Counted from the first letter of the stretch, positions 1 through 5,597 are shown. The stretch is DNA of 5,925 nt from Candidatus Segetimicrobium genomatis (GCA_005882445.1 VBAN01000009.1:1-5925), one strand, 5' to 3'. Notes: generated by a model not told the origin, from the sequence alone. A program made the numbers and translations.

Positions 1-620
1 AAGACCAGGGCGCCGACCGGCACAGGATGTCGGCCGAGGCTTCGCGACGGGAGAGGAACGTCGACTTTGGTCGGCGATCGAAGCCAGTCCGCGGGCATCT
101 CCTGACCGGGGAACTCACGCCGAGCGGGCGTCAGCGGAAACGGCACGGCGCGGCTCGAGGCTGGATTCAGGGGAACGACGTCGTCCGACAGGTAGGTCCA
201 GCCCCGCGCGCACAGGCTGACGATGAGCGTGCTCTTGCCCCGTCCCCGTGGGCCCAGGAGCAGGATCGCGCGCCCGTCCGCCGCGGCGGCGCCCGCATGA
301 AACCAGAGGAGATCCTGCCGGGCCTGCATCAGGGCCTGGATCACCGAGAAGCGGAGGCAGCGGAGGACGTCGGGGAGCGAGCCATCAGCAACTTGAAACG
401 CGGTGTCGCCCGTGATGTGGTATGAGCCGTCATTCCCTGATACCGCGAGCGTCCGGACGGCGCGTGCGGCCGCGGGGACGATCATGGCGGAGTACATGCT
501 CTCGAGGCCCGCCAGCACCTCATGAGCATCCGATCTCACAGCGACCTGGTGCCCCTCGAACTCGATGTAGACCGTCCGGGGGACTCTCGCCGTCCGCGCA
601 CCCGCCGGCGCGGCGCTCAT
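1..620 (-). CDS. HPr kinase-related P-loop kinase, partial (C-terminus beyond window)
   Basis: The minus strand is open from an ATG at 620 to the window edge, giving 206 residues without a stop. A Walker A motif GPRGRGKST lies at about residues 123-131. It is preceded by WFHAG (106-110), like the His-Gly before the P-loop in HPr kinases, and followed by YLSDDVVPL (143-151), matching the Asp-Asp segment after the P-loop in the HprK/PEPCK fold. The first 100 or so residues look like the variable N-terminal domain of HprK-related proteins that neighbour PqqD genes, not like true HprK of the sugar phosphotransferase system. The ATG overlaps the stop of the PqqD gene (ATGA), which implies translational coupling. 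In some lasso-peptide clusters a related kinase phosphorylates the peptide; here the likely substrate is the peptide encoded upstream, but this is inference. The right-hand part of the protein is missing, so its full domain content is unknown. Confidence 0.85.
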   Translation of the reverse strand, partial: MSAAPAGARTARVPRTVYIEFEGHQVAVRSDAHEVLAGLESMYSAMIVPAAARAVRTLAVSGNDGSYHITGDTAFQVADGSLPDVLRCLRFSVIQALMQARQDLLWFHAGAAAADGRAILLLGPRGRGKSTLIVSLCARGWTYLSDDVVPLNPASSRAVPFPLTPARREFPGQEMPADWLRSPTKVDVPLPSRSLGRHPVPVGALV

Positions 621-898
621 CGGAGTTCCAGGAGGCCCAGCTCGTGGAGCCGAGTGACGCCCTGGATCACGTCGGTCAGCAATGTCGTCCTGGAACGACC
701 TAGGCACTGCCCCAGTTCCTCCGTGATGTCCTCCACGCTTCGGGTGCCGTCGCACAGTTCCCAGATCGCCACGGCGGACCGATTGAGCGTGAACGCAATC
801 TCGCTGCGGGGCACATAGACCAGCAATTCGTCGTCGAGCCGGTGCTCCTCGGTCCCGCTCAGCCGGGCCGGCCGGAGTGTCGCCGTGTCAACGGGCAT
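617..898 (-). CDS. PqqD-family peptide chaperone (RRE-type)
   Basis: The gene encodes 93 residues, the usual size of a stand-alone PqqD-like protein. The core LNRSAVAIWELCDGTRSVED (about residues 38-57), then an amphipathic helix and a final LHELGLLEL, is the classic PqqD pattern: a winged-helix recognition element that binds the leader of a ribosomally made peptide and presents it to a modifying enzyme. The ATG at 898 has no strong Shine-Dalgarno sequence. It lies 28 bases after the stop of the exported peptide gene and its own stop overlaps the kinase ATG by 4 bases, so all three are probably one operon. True PqqD of pyrroloquinoline quinone synthesis is unlikely, because no pqqA, pqqC or pqqE is seen and an HprK-like kinase is the neighbour. 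The family call is firm; the partner peptide is inferred from position. Confidence 0.88.
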   Translation of the reverse strand: MPVDTATLRPARLSGTEEHRLDDELLVYVPRSEIAFTLNRSAVAIWELCDGTRSVEDITEELGQCLGRSRTTLLTDVIQGVTRLHELGLLELR

Positions 899-926
899 GC
901 CGGTTCACGCTCACGTCAGGACCGGA

Positions 927-1196
927 TTAATGCGCCGGCGGCGTCGAAGCGCTTCCGCTGGCCCCGCCGCTGGCGGATATGGTCGCCCCGCCGGCCGTTC
1001 CGCCGGCAGTAAAATTGGCGCCGCCGCTGATGCTGGGATCCGGTAGCTGTGGGGTACCGTACGCCGCGAACGCTTTGGTCGGCAGCGACACCACAAGAAC
1101 AGCTGGTATGATCCAGCCCGCCCTGATGAGAGCCCGTCTGGTCAGGTTCGTATCCCTCGTATCCCGCGAACCGGCCCTGCCATCCTGACTGCTCAT
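927..1196 (-). CDS. Small exported peptide with Tat-like signal, paralogue 1
   Basis: The gene encodes 89 residues from an ATG at 1196 with a strong Shine-Dalgarno sequence (GAGGGAGG, 5 bases before the ATG). An upstream in-frame start at 1280 is rejected because it lacks such a site and because the paralogue aligns without gaps from the chosen start. The N-terminus is polar and charged. TRRALIRAGW (19-28) fits a twin-arginine signal, a hydrophobic stretch covers 29-39, and KAFA (41-44) is a likely signal peptidase site. The mature part, about 45 residues, begins AYGTPQLPDPS and continues as a Gly/Ala/Ser/Thr-rich tail ending in TPPAH, with no Cys. It shares about 29 of its first 49 residues with the product of 1651-1905, but the tails are unrelated. 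It is the first gene of a probable operon with the PqqD and kinase genes, so it is a candidate substrate. I do not recognise a named family; the function is unknown. Confidence 0.8.
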   Translation of the reverse strand: MSSQDGRAGSRDTRDTNLTRRALIRAGWIIPAVLVVSLPTKAFAAYGTPQLPDPSISGGANFTAGGTAGGATISASGGASGSASTPPAH

Positions 1197-1555
1197 AACA
1201 GCCTCCCTCTGACCCGGTCTATTGTCGCGAACACGCGTTCGCTTTGATGTGCAGCCTTTGAACCAGCCGGGTCGCACCACACCTAGAAGATAAGATGCAA
1301 CCCCCCGGTTCTGAATCAGGTGAAGGCCGTACTAAAATATGGGAAAACCCCCGATGAAAAATGATGAGATCGTCAGACGTTCAATCGGTGTACCGCCTGA
1401 TGACACAACCTTCACGGGCTAGGCTATACACCCCAATTTTGCCTCGGAGCATCCACGTATATGTGAAGCACTGTTGATTTTGTGGGGCGGCCGGTCGGTG
1501 GGGCCAGGCAGAAATCCATCTCATCCCTGGCGAAAATGGGAAGCACAGGAAATCG
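1197..1555 (-). other. Non-coding leader and spacer between tRNA-Leu and peptide gene 1
   Basis: No believable gene is seen in these 359 bases; short open frames here lack ribosome sites or run through the tRNA. The stretch is more AT-rich than the coding DNA around it. The part from 1286 to 1376 (minus strand) resembles 1995-2075 upstream of the second peptide gene. Shared blocks, in order, are CTGACGA (1370-1376), TTTCC (1342-1346), AGTAC (1329-1333), ACCTGATTCAG (1311-1321) and a CAT-TATC-TC block (1286-1297). No convincing -35/-10 pair or T-tract terminator was found. The section 1380-1555 has no counterpart in the other copy. Confidence 0.6.
1311..1321 (-). promoter_or_regulatory. Palindromic leader element ACCTGATTCAG, copy 1
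   Basis: The minus strand reads ACCTGATTCAG, containing the inverted repeat CTGA-T-TCAG. It lies 115 bases before the ATG of peptide gene 1. An identical 11-base copy lies 117 bases before the start of peptide gene 2. The matched position suggests a regulator site or part of a conserved RNA leader; no known regulator is recognised. Confidence 0.5.
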
Positions 1556-1642
1556 TGGTGCCGGAGGAGGGACTCGAACCCCCACGGGCGTGAGCCCAGG
1601 CGATTTTGAGTCGCCATCGTCTGCCGATTCCGACACTCCGGC
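1556..1642 (-). tRNA. tRNA-Leu (anticodon CAA)
   Basis: The minus strand folds as a class II tRNA. The acceptor stem GCCGGAG pairs perfectly with CTCCGGC, followed by discriminator A and an encoded CCA (1556-1558). The D region TCGGAATCGGCAGA is typical of tRNA-Leu. The anticodon stem GGCGA/TCGCC encloses the loop CTCAAAA with anticodon CAA at 1608-1606, reading UUG. The long variable arm GGGC-TCAC-GCCC and the T arm GGGGG-TTCGAGT-CCCTC complete it. The peptide gene on the same strand ends only 8 bases upstream of its 5' end, so the tRNA may be cut from a transcript that also carries that gene; no separate tRNA promoter was recognised. A degenerate copy lies at about 2125-2200. Confidence 0.96.
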
Positions 1643-1650
1643 GCCGCGAA

Positions 1651-1905
1651 CTATGGATCGGATTGATGGGACCCCGCGCGGTCGTGGTTGCCTTCGCCGT
1701 CGCCGGGCCCATGGGACTCACTTCTGCCTGTGGAGCCTGTGGAGCTCGAATCTGGTATCGGCCCCCCGTACTCGGCGAACGCCTTCGAAGGTATCGCGAC
1801 CACAATCACGGCCGGGAGAACCCAGCCCGCAGCGATGAGAGCACGCCTGGTGATGTTTGCTTCCCGTGCCTTTTTCGGACCAGCCTTGGCCTCTTTACTG
1901 CTCAC
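1651..1905 (-). CDS. Small exported peptide with Tat-like signal, paralogue 2
   Basis: The gene encodes 84 residues from a GTG at 1905, preceded by a very strong Shine-Dalgarno sequence (AGGAGGAGGG, 8 bases upstream). The first residues, MSSKEAKAG, match MSSQDGRAG of the paralogue at 927-1196, which settles the start. TRRALIAAGW (19-28), a hydrophobic segment (29-39) and KAFA (41-44) form a Tat-like signal with a signal peptidase site. The mature part, about 40 residues, starts EYGGPIPDSSS and becomes a polar Gly/Ser/Asp/His-rich tail ending in SHQSDP; it has no Cys and differs entirely from the tail of paralogue 1. It has no PqqD or kinase gene directly behind it; tRNA-Leu follows after 8 bases. 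It may be served in trans by the operon at 1-1196. The function is unknown and no named family is recognised. Confidence 0.78.
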   Translation of the reverse strand: MSSKEAKAGPKKAREANITRRALIAAGWVLPAVIVVAIPSKAFAEYGGPIPDSSSTGSTGRSESHGPGDGEGNHDRAGSHQSDP

Positions 1906-2120
1906 AATCAGTTCCCTCCTCCTCGGAAGAATCACTGATGCGAACGGATGTGTGCTATATTACCCAGCCCCCAGCCCTCTTGGTATCACAGCAGGAGGAT
2001 AGCATGTGAAAGCCCCTATATCTGAATCAGGTAAAACCCTGATGAGTACTGGTGGAAAGACCCTATCTTCGTCAGGATAGCAACCGATAGTCACTCGGAT
2101 CATTCCTCGATGCCGTATGA
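1906..2120 (-). other. Non-coding leader of peptide gene 2
   Basis: This AT-richer stretch lies upstream of the GTG start and carries the second copy of the leader described for peptide gene 1: CTGACGA (2069-2075), TTTCC (2054-2058), AGTAC (2046-2050), ACCTGATTCAG (2022-2032) and a CATGCTATCCTC block (1995-2006). A small hairpin is possible at 2063-2080 (CTATC/GATAG). A TAATAT on the minus strand near 1960 could be a -10 box but has no matching -35. No gene is seen here. Confidence 0.55.
2022..2032 (-). promoter_or_regulatory. Palindromic leader element ACCTGATTCAG, copy 2
   Basis: This is identical over 11 bases to the element at 1311-1321 and lies at almost the same distance from its gene start (117 against 115 bases). 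The nine-base core CTGATTCAG is an odd palindrome. It could be an operator or a paired segment of a structured leader. Confidence 0.5.
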
Positions 2121-2124
2121 ACCT

Positions 2125-2200
2125 CCGCGGGATTCAACGTCCCACCGCCGTGAGCAGGAGCGATGGTGAGTCGCCATCGCCTGCCGATGCCGGTTCTTGG
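2125..2200 (-). pseudogene. Degenerate tRNA-Leu copy
   Basis: The minus strand from about 2192 to 2129 aligns along most of its length with the intact tRNA-Leu at 1556-1642. The D-arm to anticodon part is nearly identical (CGGCATCGGCAGGCGATGG, then CGACTCA). The variable region still has GCTCACG, and the T-arm reads GGGACGTTGAATCCC. The anticodon position now reads CAC instead of CAA. The anticodon stem GGCGA/TCGCT survives with one G-U pair. No acceptor stem forms between the flanking bases, the variable-arm pairing is broken, and no CCA end is present. It is therefore best read as a dead duplicate, not a working tRNA. Confidence 0.72.
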
Positions 2201-2238
2201 GCGCTGTGTGCCGCGAGTATCGCAGGCTCTGCGGGTGC

Positions 2239-2263
2239 GGCGCTCCAGAGCGCCGGCCGGCGC
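2239..2263. repeat. Two overlapping perfect palindromes upstream of polA
   Basis: GGCGCTC-CA-GAGCGCC (2239-2254) is a perfect 7-base inverted repeat. GCGCCGGCCGGCGC (2250-2263) is a perfect 14-base palindrome that overlaps it. Together they fill the place where a -35 box for the polA -10 at 2268-2273 would be. They could be an operator or a hairpin; in such GC-rich DNA the second one could also be chance. Confidence 0.55.
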
Positions 2264-2264
2264 G

Positions 2265-2273
2265 TGCTATAAT
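2265..2273 (+). promoter_or_regulatory. polA promoter, extended -10 (TGcTATAAT)
   Basis: TG at 2265-2266 and a consensus TATAAT at 2268-2273 form an extended -10 element. No recognisable -35 lies 16-18 bases upstream. Transcription would begin near 2280-2282, at or just before the polA ATG at 2283, and there is no Shine-Dalgarno sequence between the -10 and the ATG. This suggests a leaderless or nearly leaderless polA mRNA. Confidence 0.65.
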
Positions 2274-2282
2274 CGTTGAGCG

Positions 2283-4928
2283 ATGCCTGCTCGCTCCGGG
2301 CGCTCTCTCCTCGTCCTCATCGATGCCAATGGTCTCGTCTACCGGGCCTTTTACGCCCTTCCATACTTCACGACGAGCGACGGCCAGCCGACCAACGCCG
2401 TGTACGGTTTCACCACGATGCTGCTCAAGGTGCTGGAGGATGAGTCGCCCGAGTACGTGGCCGTGGCCTTCGACAGGCCCGGGCCGACCTTCCGCCACGA
2501 AGCCTACGCGGAGTACAAGGCCACCCGGCGCAAGATGCCGGACGATCTCCGCCCCCAGGTCGGCCTGGCCAAAGAGGTGGTTGAGGCGCTGCAGTTGCCG
2601 GTCTTCGAGGTGGCCGGGTTCGAGGCCGATGACGTCATCGGCGCGCTTGCGCGGCAGGCGGAGGCGCAGGGCATCGACGTCCTGATCGTGACGGGGGATC
2701 TGGACGCGCTCCAGCTGGTTTCGCCCCACACGCGCGTGATGATGACCGCCCGCGGCATCACGGAGACCACGATCTACGATGAGGCGGCAGTGCGGGAGCG
2801 ATTCGGGATCGCCCCGCAGCAGATCCCGGATCTGAAGAGCCTGAAGGGCGACACGACCGACAACATCCCCGGCGTGCCCGGGGTGGGGGAGAAGACCGCG
2901 AGCCGCCTGCTCAGCCAGTACGGCTCCGTGGAGGCGCTGCTGAACGGGGTCGGCGACATCCGCGAGGCGAGGCTGCGGGAGCGGCTCAGGGAACACCGGG
3001 AGCAGATTCTTGCGAGCAAGCACCTGGCGACGATCGTGACCGACCTCGACAACGTCCGGCTCGATCTCGAGTTCCTGCGGCGCCGGCCCCCGGACCGCGA
3101 CCAGGTCAAAGAGCTGTTCACGACCCTGGAGTTCAAGACGCTGCTGGAGCGCCTGGGGGTCGAAGCGCCCGCGCCGCAGAGCCGCGGGACCTACCGCACC
3201 GTGGCCGCGGACGCCATGCCGCGGCTGCTGGCGGAGGCGCCGCGCCTGGCGATCGCCCCCGTCGCGGGCCCCGGGCATCCGCTCACGGCTGAGCTCCGGG
3301 GCCTGGCCGTCTCGACCAGGACGGGCGAGGGCGCGTACGTGCCGGTCGAGTCCGGCATCCCCCGGGCGCTGGCCGACCTCCTGGAGCGGGGGGCCCTCCC
3401 GAAACTCAGCGAAGACGCCAAGCGCGATCGCCTGCTCCTCGAGGGAGCCGGGCTGCATCCCAGGGGGTTCGCGTTCGACGTGTCGCTCGCATCCTACCTG
3501 CTCGATCCCGGCAAGCGCACGCACACGCTGGAGAGCGCGGCATGGCAGTTCCTGGGGTGGCGGTTGGGGAATGGGGAAGGCGCCGAGGACGACGCGCTGT
3601 CGCTGGGGCGGGCGCCGGAGGAGGCCGCGGCTGAACGCGCCGATATCACCGGCCGCCTCGCCGAGATCCTCGAGGCGCGCCTCGGGGAGCGCGAGCTCCT
3701 CGCCCTCTACCGGGAGATCGAAATGCCGCTGGTCGACGTGCTCGCCCGCATGGAGACCGTCGGCGTCGCCATCGACGTGGACGCGCTGCGCGCCCTGTCC
3801 GTGACCCTGCGGGAGCGCATCGACGCGCTGACCGGAGAGATCCACCGCCTGGCCGGCACGGAGTTCAATATCGGGTCGCCCAAGCAGCTGGCGTTTGTCC
3901 TGTTCGAGAAGCTCCAACTTCCGCCCCTCAAGCGGACCAAGACGGGATTTTCGACCGACGCCGAGGTCCTGGAACAGCTGGCTCCGCAGCACGAGGTGGT
4001 GGCCCGGATCCTCGAGCACCGGGAGCTCAGCAAGCTGCTCAGTACCTACGTCGACGTCCTGCCGGACATGATCGACCCGCGCACCGGGCGGGTGCACACG
4101 ACGTTCAACCAGACCGTTGCCAGCACGGGCCGTCTGGTCACCACGGACCCGAACCTCCAGAACGTTCCCATCCGCACCGACGTCGGGCGGCAGATCCGCC
4201 GGACCTTCGTCCCGGGGCGGCCCGGGCACGTCCTGCTGTCGGCGGATTACGATCAGATCGAGCTGCGCGTCCTGGCGCACATCACCGGCGACCCGGGTCT
4301 GCTCGACGCCTTCCGGCGCGGGGAGGACATCCACACGGTGACCGCGGCCGAGGTGTTCGGTGTGGCGCCCGACGGCGTCACCCCGGAGATGCGGCGGCAG
4401 GCCAAGGTCTTCAACTACGGCATCGCCTACGGGATCAGCGACTTCGGGCTCGCGTCCCAGCTGGGCATCGGCCGCGCGGAGGCCCAGCGGTTCATGGACA
4501 CGTACTTCGCGCGGTATCCTCGGGTCCAGGAGTATACGCGGACGACCGTGGAACTGGCGCGCCGGCAGGGGTACGTGACGACCCTCCTCAACCGGCGCCG
4601 CTACCTGCCGGACATCCTCAGCCGCAACCGCGTCATCCGGGAGGCCGCGGAGCGGAACGCCATCAACGCGCCGATCCAGGGGACGGCCGCGGACATCATC
4701 AAGATCGCGATGCTGCGGATCCACCATGATCTGCTGCCGGGGACCTCGGGGCTCGAGATGATTTTGCAGATCCACGATGAGCTGCTGTTCGAGCTGCCGG
4801 AGGCCCTGGTGCCGGATGTTGCGCCTCGCATCCGCGAGATCATGGAGCGGGCCTACCAGCTGGCCGCTCCGCTCGCGGTCAGCGTCGCCTGCGGCCCCAA
4901 CTGGCAGGACCTTGTCGACGTCGCGTGA
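2283..4928 (+). CDS. polA: DNA polymerase I
   Basis: An 881-residue family A polymerase for Okazaki fragment processing and repair synthesis. The N-terminal 5'-3' exonuclease (1-290) is intact, with VLIDANG (11-17), AFDR (62-65), FEADDVIG (113-120), VTGDLDAL (136-143) and a helix-hairpin-helix KGDTTDNIPGVPGVGEKTA (188-206). The middle domain (about 305-465) keeps the 3'-5' exonuclease fold but lacks most catalytic residues: the DxE motif is absent near 325 and the Tyr/Asp pair is Ala448/Arg452, so proofreading is probably lost. The polymerase domain has TGRLVTTDPNLQN (615-627), motif A ADYDQIELR (654-662; Asp657 replaces the usual Ser), motif B RRQAKVFNYGIAYG (704-717, with Tyr712 where E. 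coli has Phe762), and motif C QIHDELLFE (829-837). Length is normal. The ATG at 2283 is chosen because MPARSGRSLLVLIDANG matches the family N-terminus and a -10 box lies just upstream. coaE overlaps its end. Confidence 0.98.
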   Translation: MPARSGRSLLVLIDANGLVYRAFYALPYFTTSDGQPTNAVYGFTTMLLKVLEDESPEYVAVAFDRPGPTFRHEAYAEYKATRRKMPDDLRPQVGLAKEVVEALQLPVFEVAGFEADDVIGALARQAEAQGIDVLIVTGDLDALQLVSPHTRVMMTARGITETTIYDEAAVRERFGIAPQQIPDLKSLKGDTTDNIPGVPGVGEKTASRLLSQYGSVEALLNGVGDIREARLRERLREHREQILASKHLATIVTDLDNVRLDLEFLRRRPPDRDQVKELFTTLEFKTLLERLGVEAPAPQSRGTYRTVAADAMPRLLAEAPRLAIAPVAGPGHPLTAELRGLAVSTRTGEGAYVPVESGIPRALADLLERGALPKLSEDAKRDRLLLEGAGLHPRGFAFDVSLASYLLDPGKRTHTLESAAWQFLGWRLGNGEGAEDDALSLGRAPEEAAAERADITGRLAEILEARLGERELLALYREIEMPLVDVLARMETVGVAIDVDALRALSVTLRERIDALTGEIHRLAGTEFNIGSPKQLAFVLFEKLQLPPLKRTKTGFSTDAEVLEQLAPQHEVVARILEHRELSKLLSTYVDVLPDMIDPRTGRVHTTFNQTVASTGRLVTTDPNLQNVPIRTDVGRQIRRTFVPGRPGHVLLSADYDQIELRVLAHITGDPGLLDAFRRGEDIHTVTAAEVFGVAPDGVTPEMRRQAKVFNYGIAYGISDFGLASQLGIGRAEAQRFMDTYFARYPRVQEYTRTTVELARRQGYVTTLLNRRRYLPDILSRNRVIREAAERNAINAPIQGTAADIIKIAMLRIHHDLLPGTSGLEMILQIHDELLFELPEALVPDVAPRIREIMERAYQLAAPLAVSVACGPNWQDLVDVA

Positions 4929-5547
4929 CCGGCGACCCCTGCGGATCGGACTGACCGGCGGGATCGCCAGCGGCAAGAGCCTCGTGGCGCAGTGCTTCCG
5001 GGAACTGGGGGCGGCGGTCGTGGACGCCGACGCGATCGCGCGGGAGGTCGTCGCACCGGACGGGGCCGCCTACCAGGGCGTGGTTGAGGCGTTTGGCCGG
5101 AGCATTCTCCGCGCGGACGGGACGATCGACCGCAAGGCGCTGGCGGCCCGGGTGTTCGCGGATGCGTCCGCCCGCCTTCGGCTGAACGGCTTGACCCACC
5201 CCCACATCCGCCGCCGGATGGCGGAGGAAGCGACCCGCCTCGCCGCCACCCCGGGCGTCGAGGTGATCGTCCTGGATATCCCCCTGCTGCTCGATACGAC
5301 CGATGGCCGCGACCTGGGGCTCGATGGGATCGTCGTCGCCGATGCGTCCGACGACGTCCGCGTGGACCGCCTGGCCGCCCGGGACGGACTCTCGCCCGAG
5401 GAGGCCCGGCACCGCATGAGGGCCCAGGTGCCGCTTCGGGACAAGGTGGCTCGCGCCGACTGGGTCATCGATAACAACGGCTCCCCCGCCCGCACCCGCC
5501 AGCAGGTTCGAGCCGTCTGGGAAGCGATTCGGAAGCGCCCTCGATAG
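4912..5547 (+). CDS. coaE: Dephospho-CoA kinase
   Basis: The product of 211 residues catalyses the last step of coenzyme A synthesis, ATP-dependent phosphorylation of the 3'-hydroxyl of dephospho-CoA ribose, in the cytoplasm. Visible motifs are the P-loop GLTGGIASGKS (13-23), VDADAIAREVV (substrate-binding DAD segment), the DGTIDRKALAARVF and LTHPHIRRRM blocks, VLDIPLLLDT (family usually DVPLLFE), and a lid region SPEEARHRMRAQVPLRDKVARADWVIDN. The length fits the family. No ATG or GTG is in frame near the P-loop; the TTG at 4912, preceded by GGCAGGA, gives MSTSRDRRPLRIGLTGG and is the most likely start. It overlaps the end of polA by 17 bases, which suggests one transcript and translational coupling. 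An ATG further upstream at 4777 would add 45 Cys/Arg/Ser-rich residues that are only a shadow of polA. Confidence 0.95.
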   Translation: MSTSRDRRPLRIGLTGGIASGKSLVAQCFRELGAAVVDADAIAREVVAPDGAAYQGVVEAFGRSILRADGTIDRKALAARVFADASARLRLNGLTHPHIRRRMAEEATRLAATPGVEVIVLDIPLLLDTTDGRDLGLDGIVVADASDDVRVDRLAARDGLSPEEARHRMRAQVPLRDKVARADWVIDNNGSPARTRQQVRAVWEAIRKRPR

Positions 5548-5570
5548 CCGGATCGACGCCCGCGCTCCGT

Positions 5571-5597
5571 GATTTCCCGCCTCAACCTGAGGGAATC
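5571..5597 (+). terminator. Possible hairpin downstream of coaE
   Basis: The bases GATTTCCC and GGGAATC can pair, with an inner TCA/TGA and a loop of ACC, leaving small bulges. It lies 24 bases after the coaE stop. There is no T-tract, so it is a weak terminator candidate or an RNA-stability hairpin. Confidence 0.25.

Noticed and set aside
27..818. Plus-strand frames at 27-425, 422-703 and 522-818
   Set aside because: They are shadows of the kinase and PqqD genes on the minus strand, which have clear family motifs and a 4-base coupled overlap.
617..898. True PqqD of pyrroloquinoline quinone synthesis
   Set aside because: No pqqA-like Glu/Tyr peptide, PqqC or PqqE is seen; the neighbour is an HprK-like kinase, which fits the stand-alone chaperone type.
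927..1280. Longer form of peptide 1 starting at 1280
   Set aside because: The extra 28 residues have no match in the paralogue, and the strong ribosome site sits before the ATG at 1196.
1381..1838. Short frames on both strands over the tRNA-Leu
   Set aside because: They pass straight through a well-folded tRNA and have no ribosome site.
2125..2200. A functional tRNA with anticodon CAC
   Set aside because: No acceptor stem can be formed, the variable arm is broken and no CCA end exists, although the anticodon stem survives.
2100..4976. A 958-codon open frame on the minus strand opposite polA
   Set aside because: It is an antisense shadow produced by GC-rich codon use in polA. The product is Arg/Leu/Gln/Asp-rich with no recognisable domain, and it also runs through the tRNA remnant.
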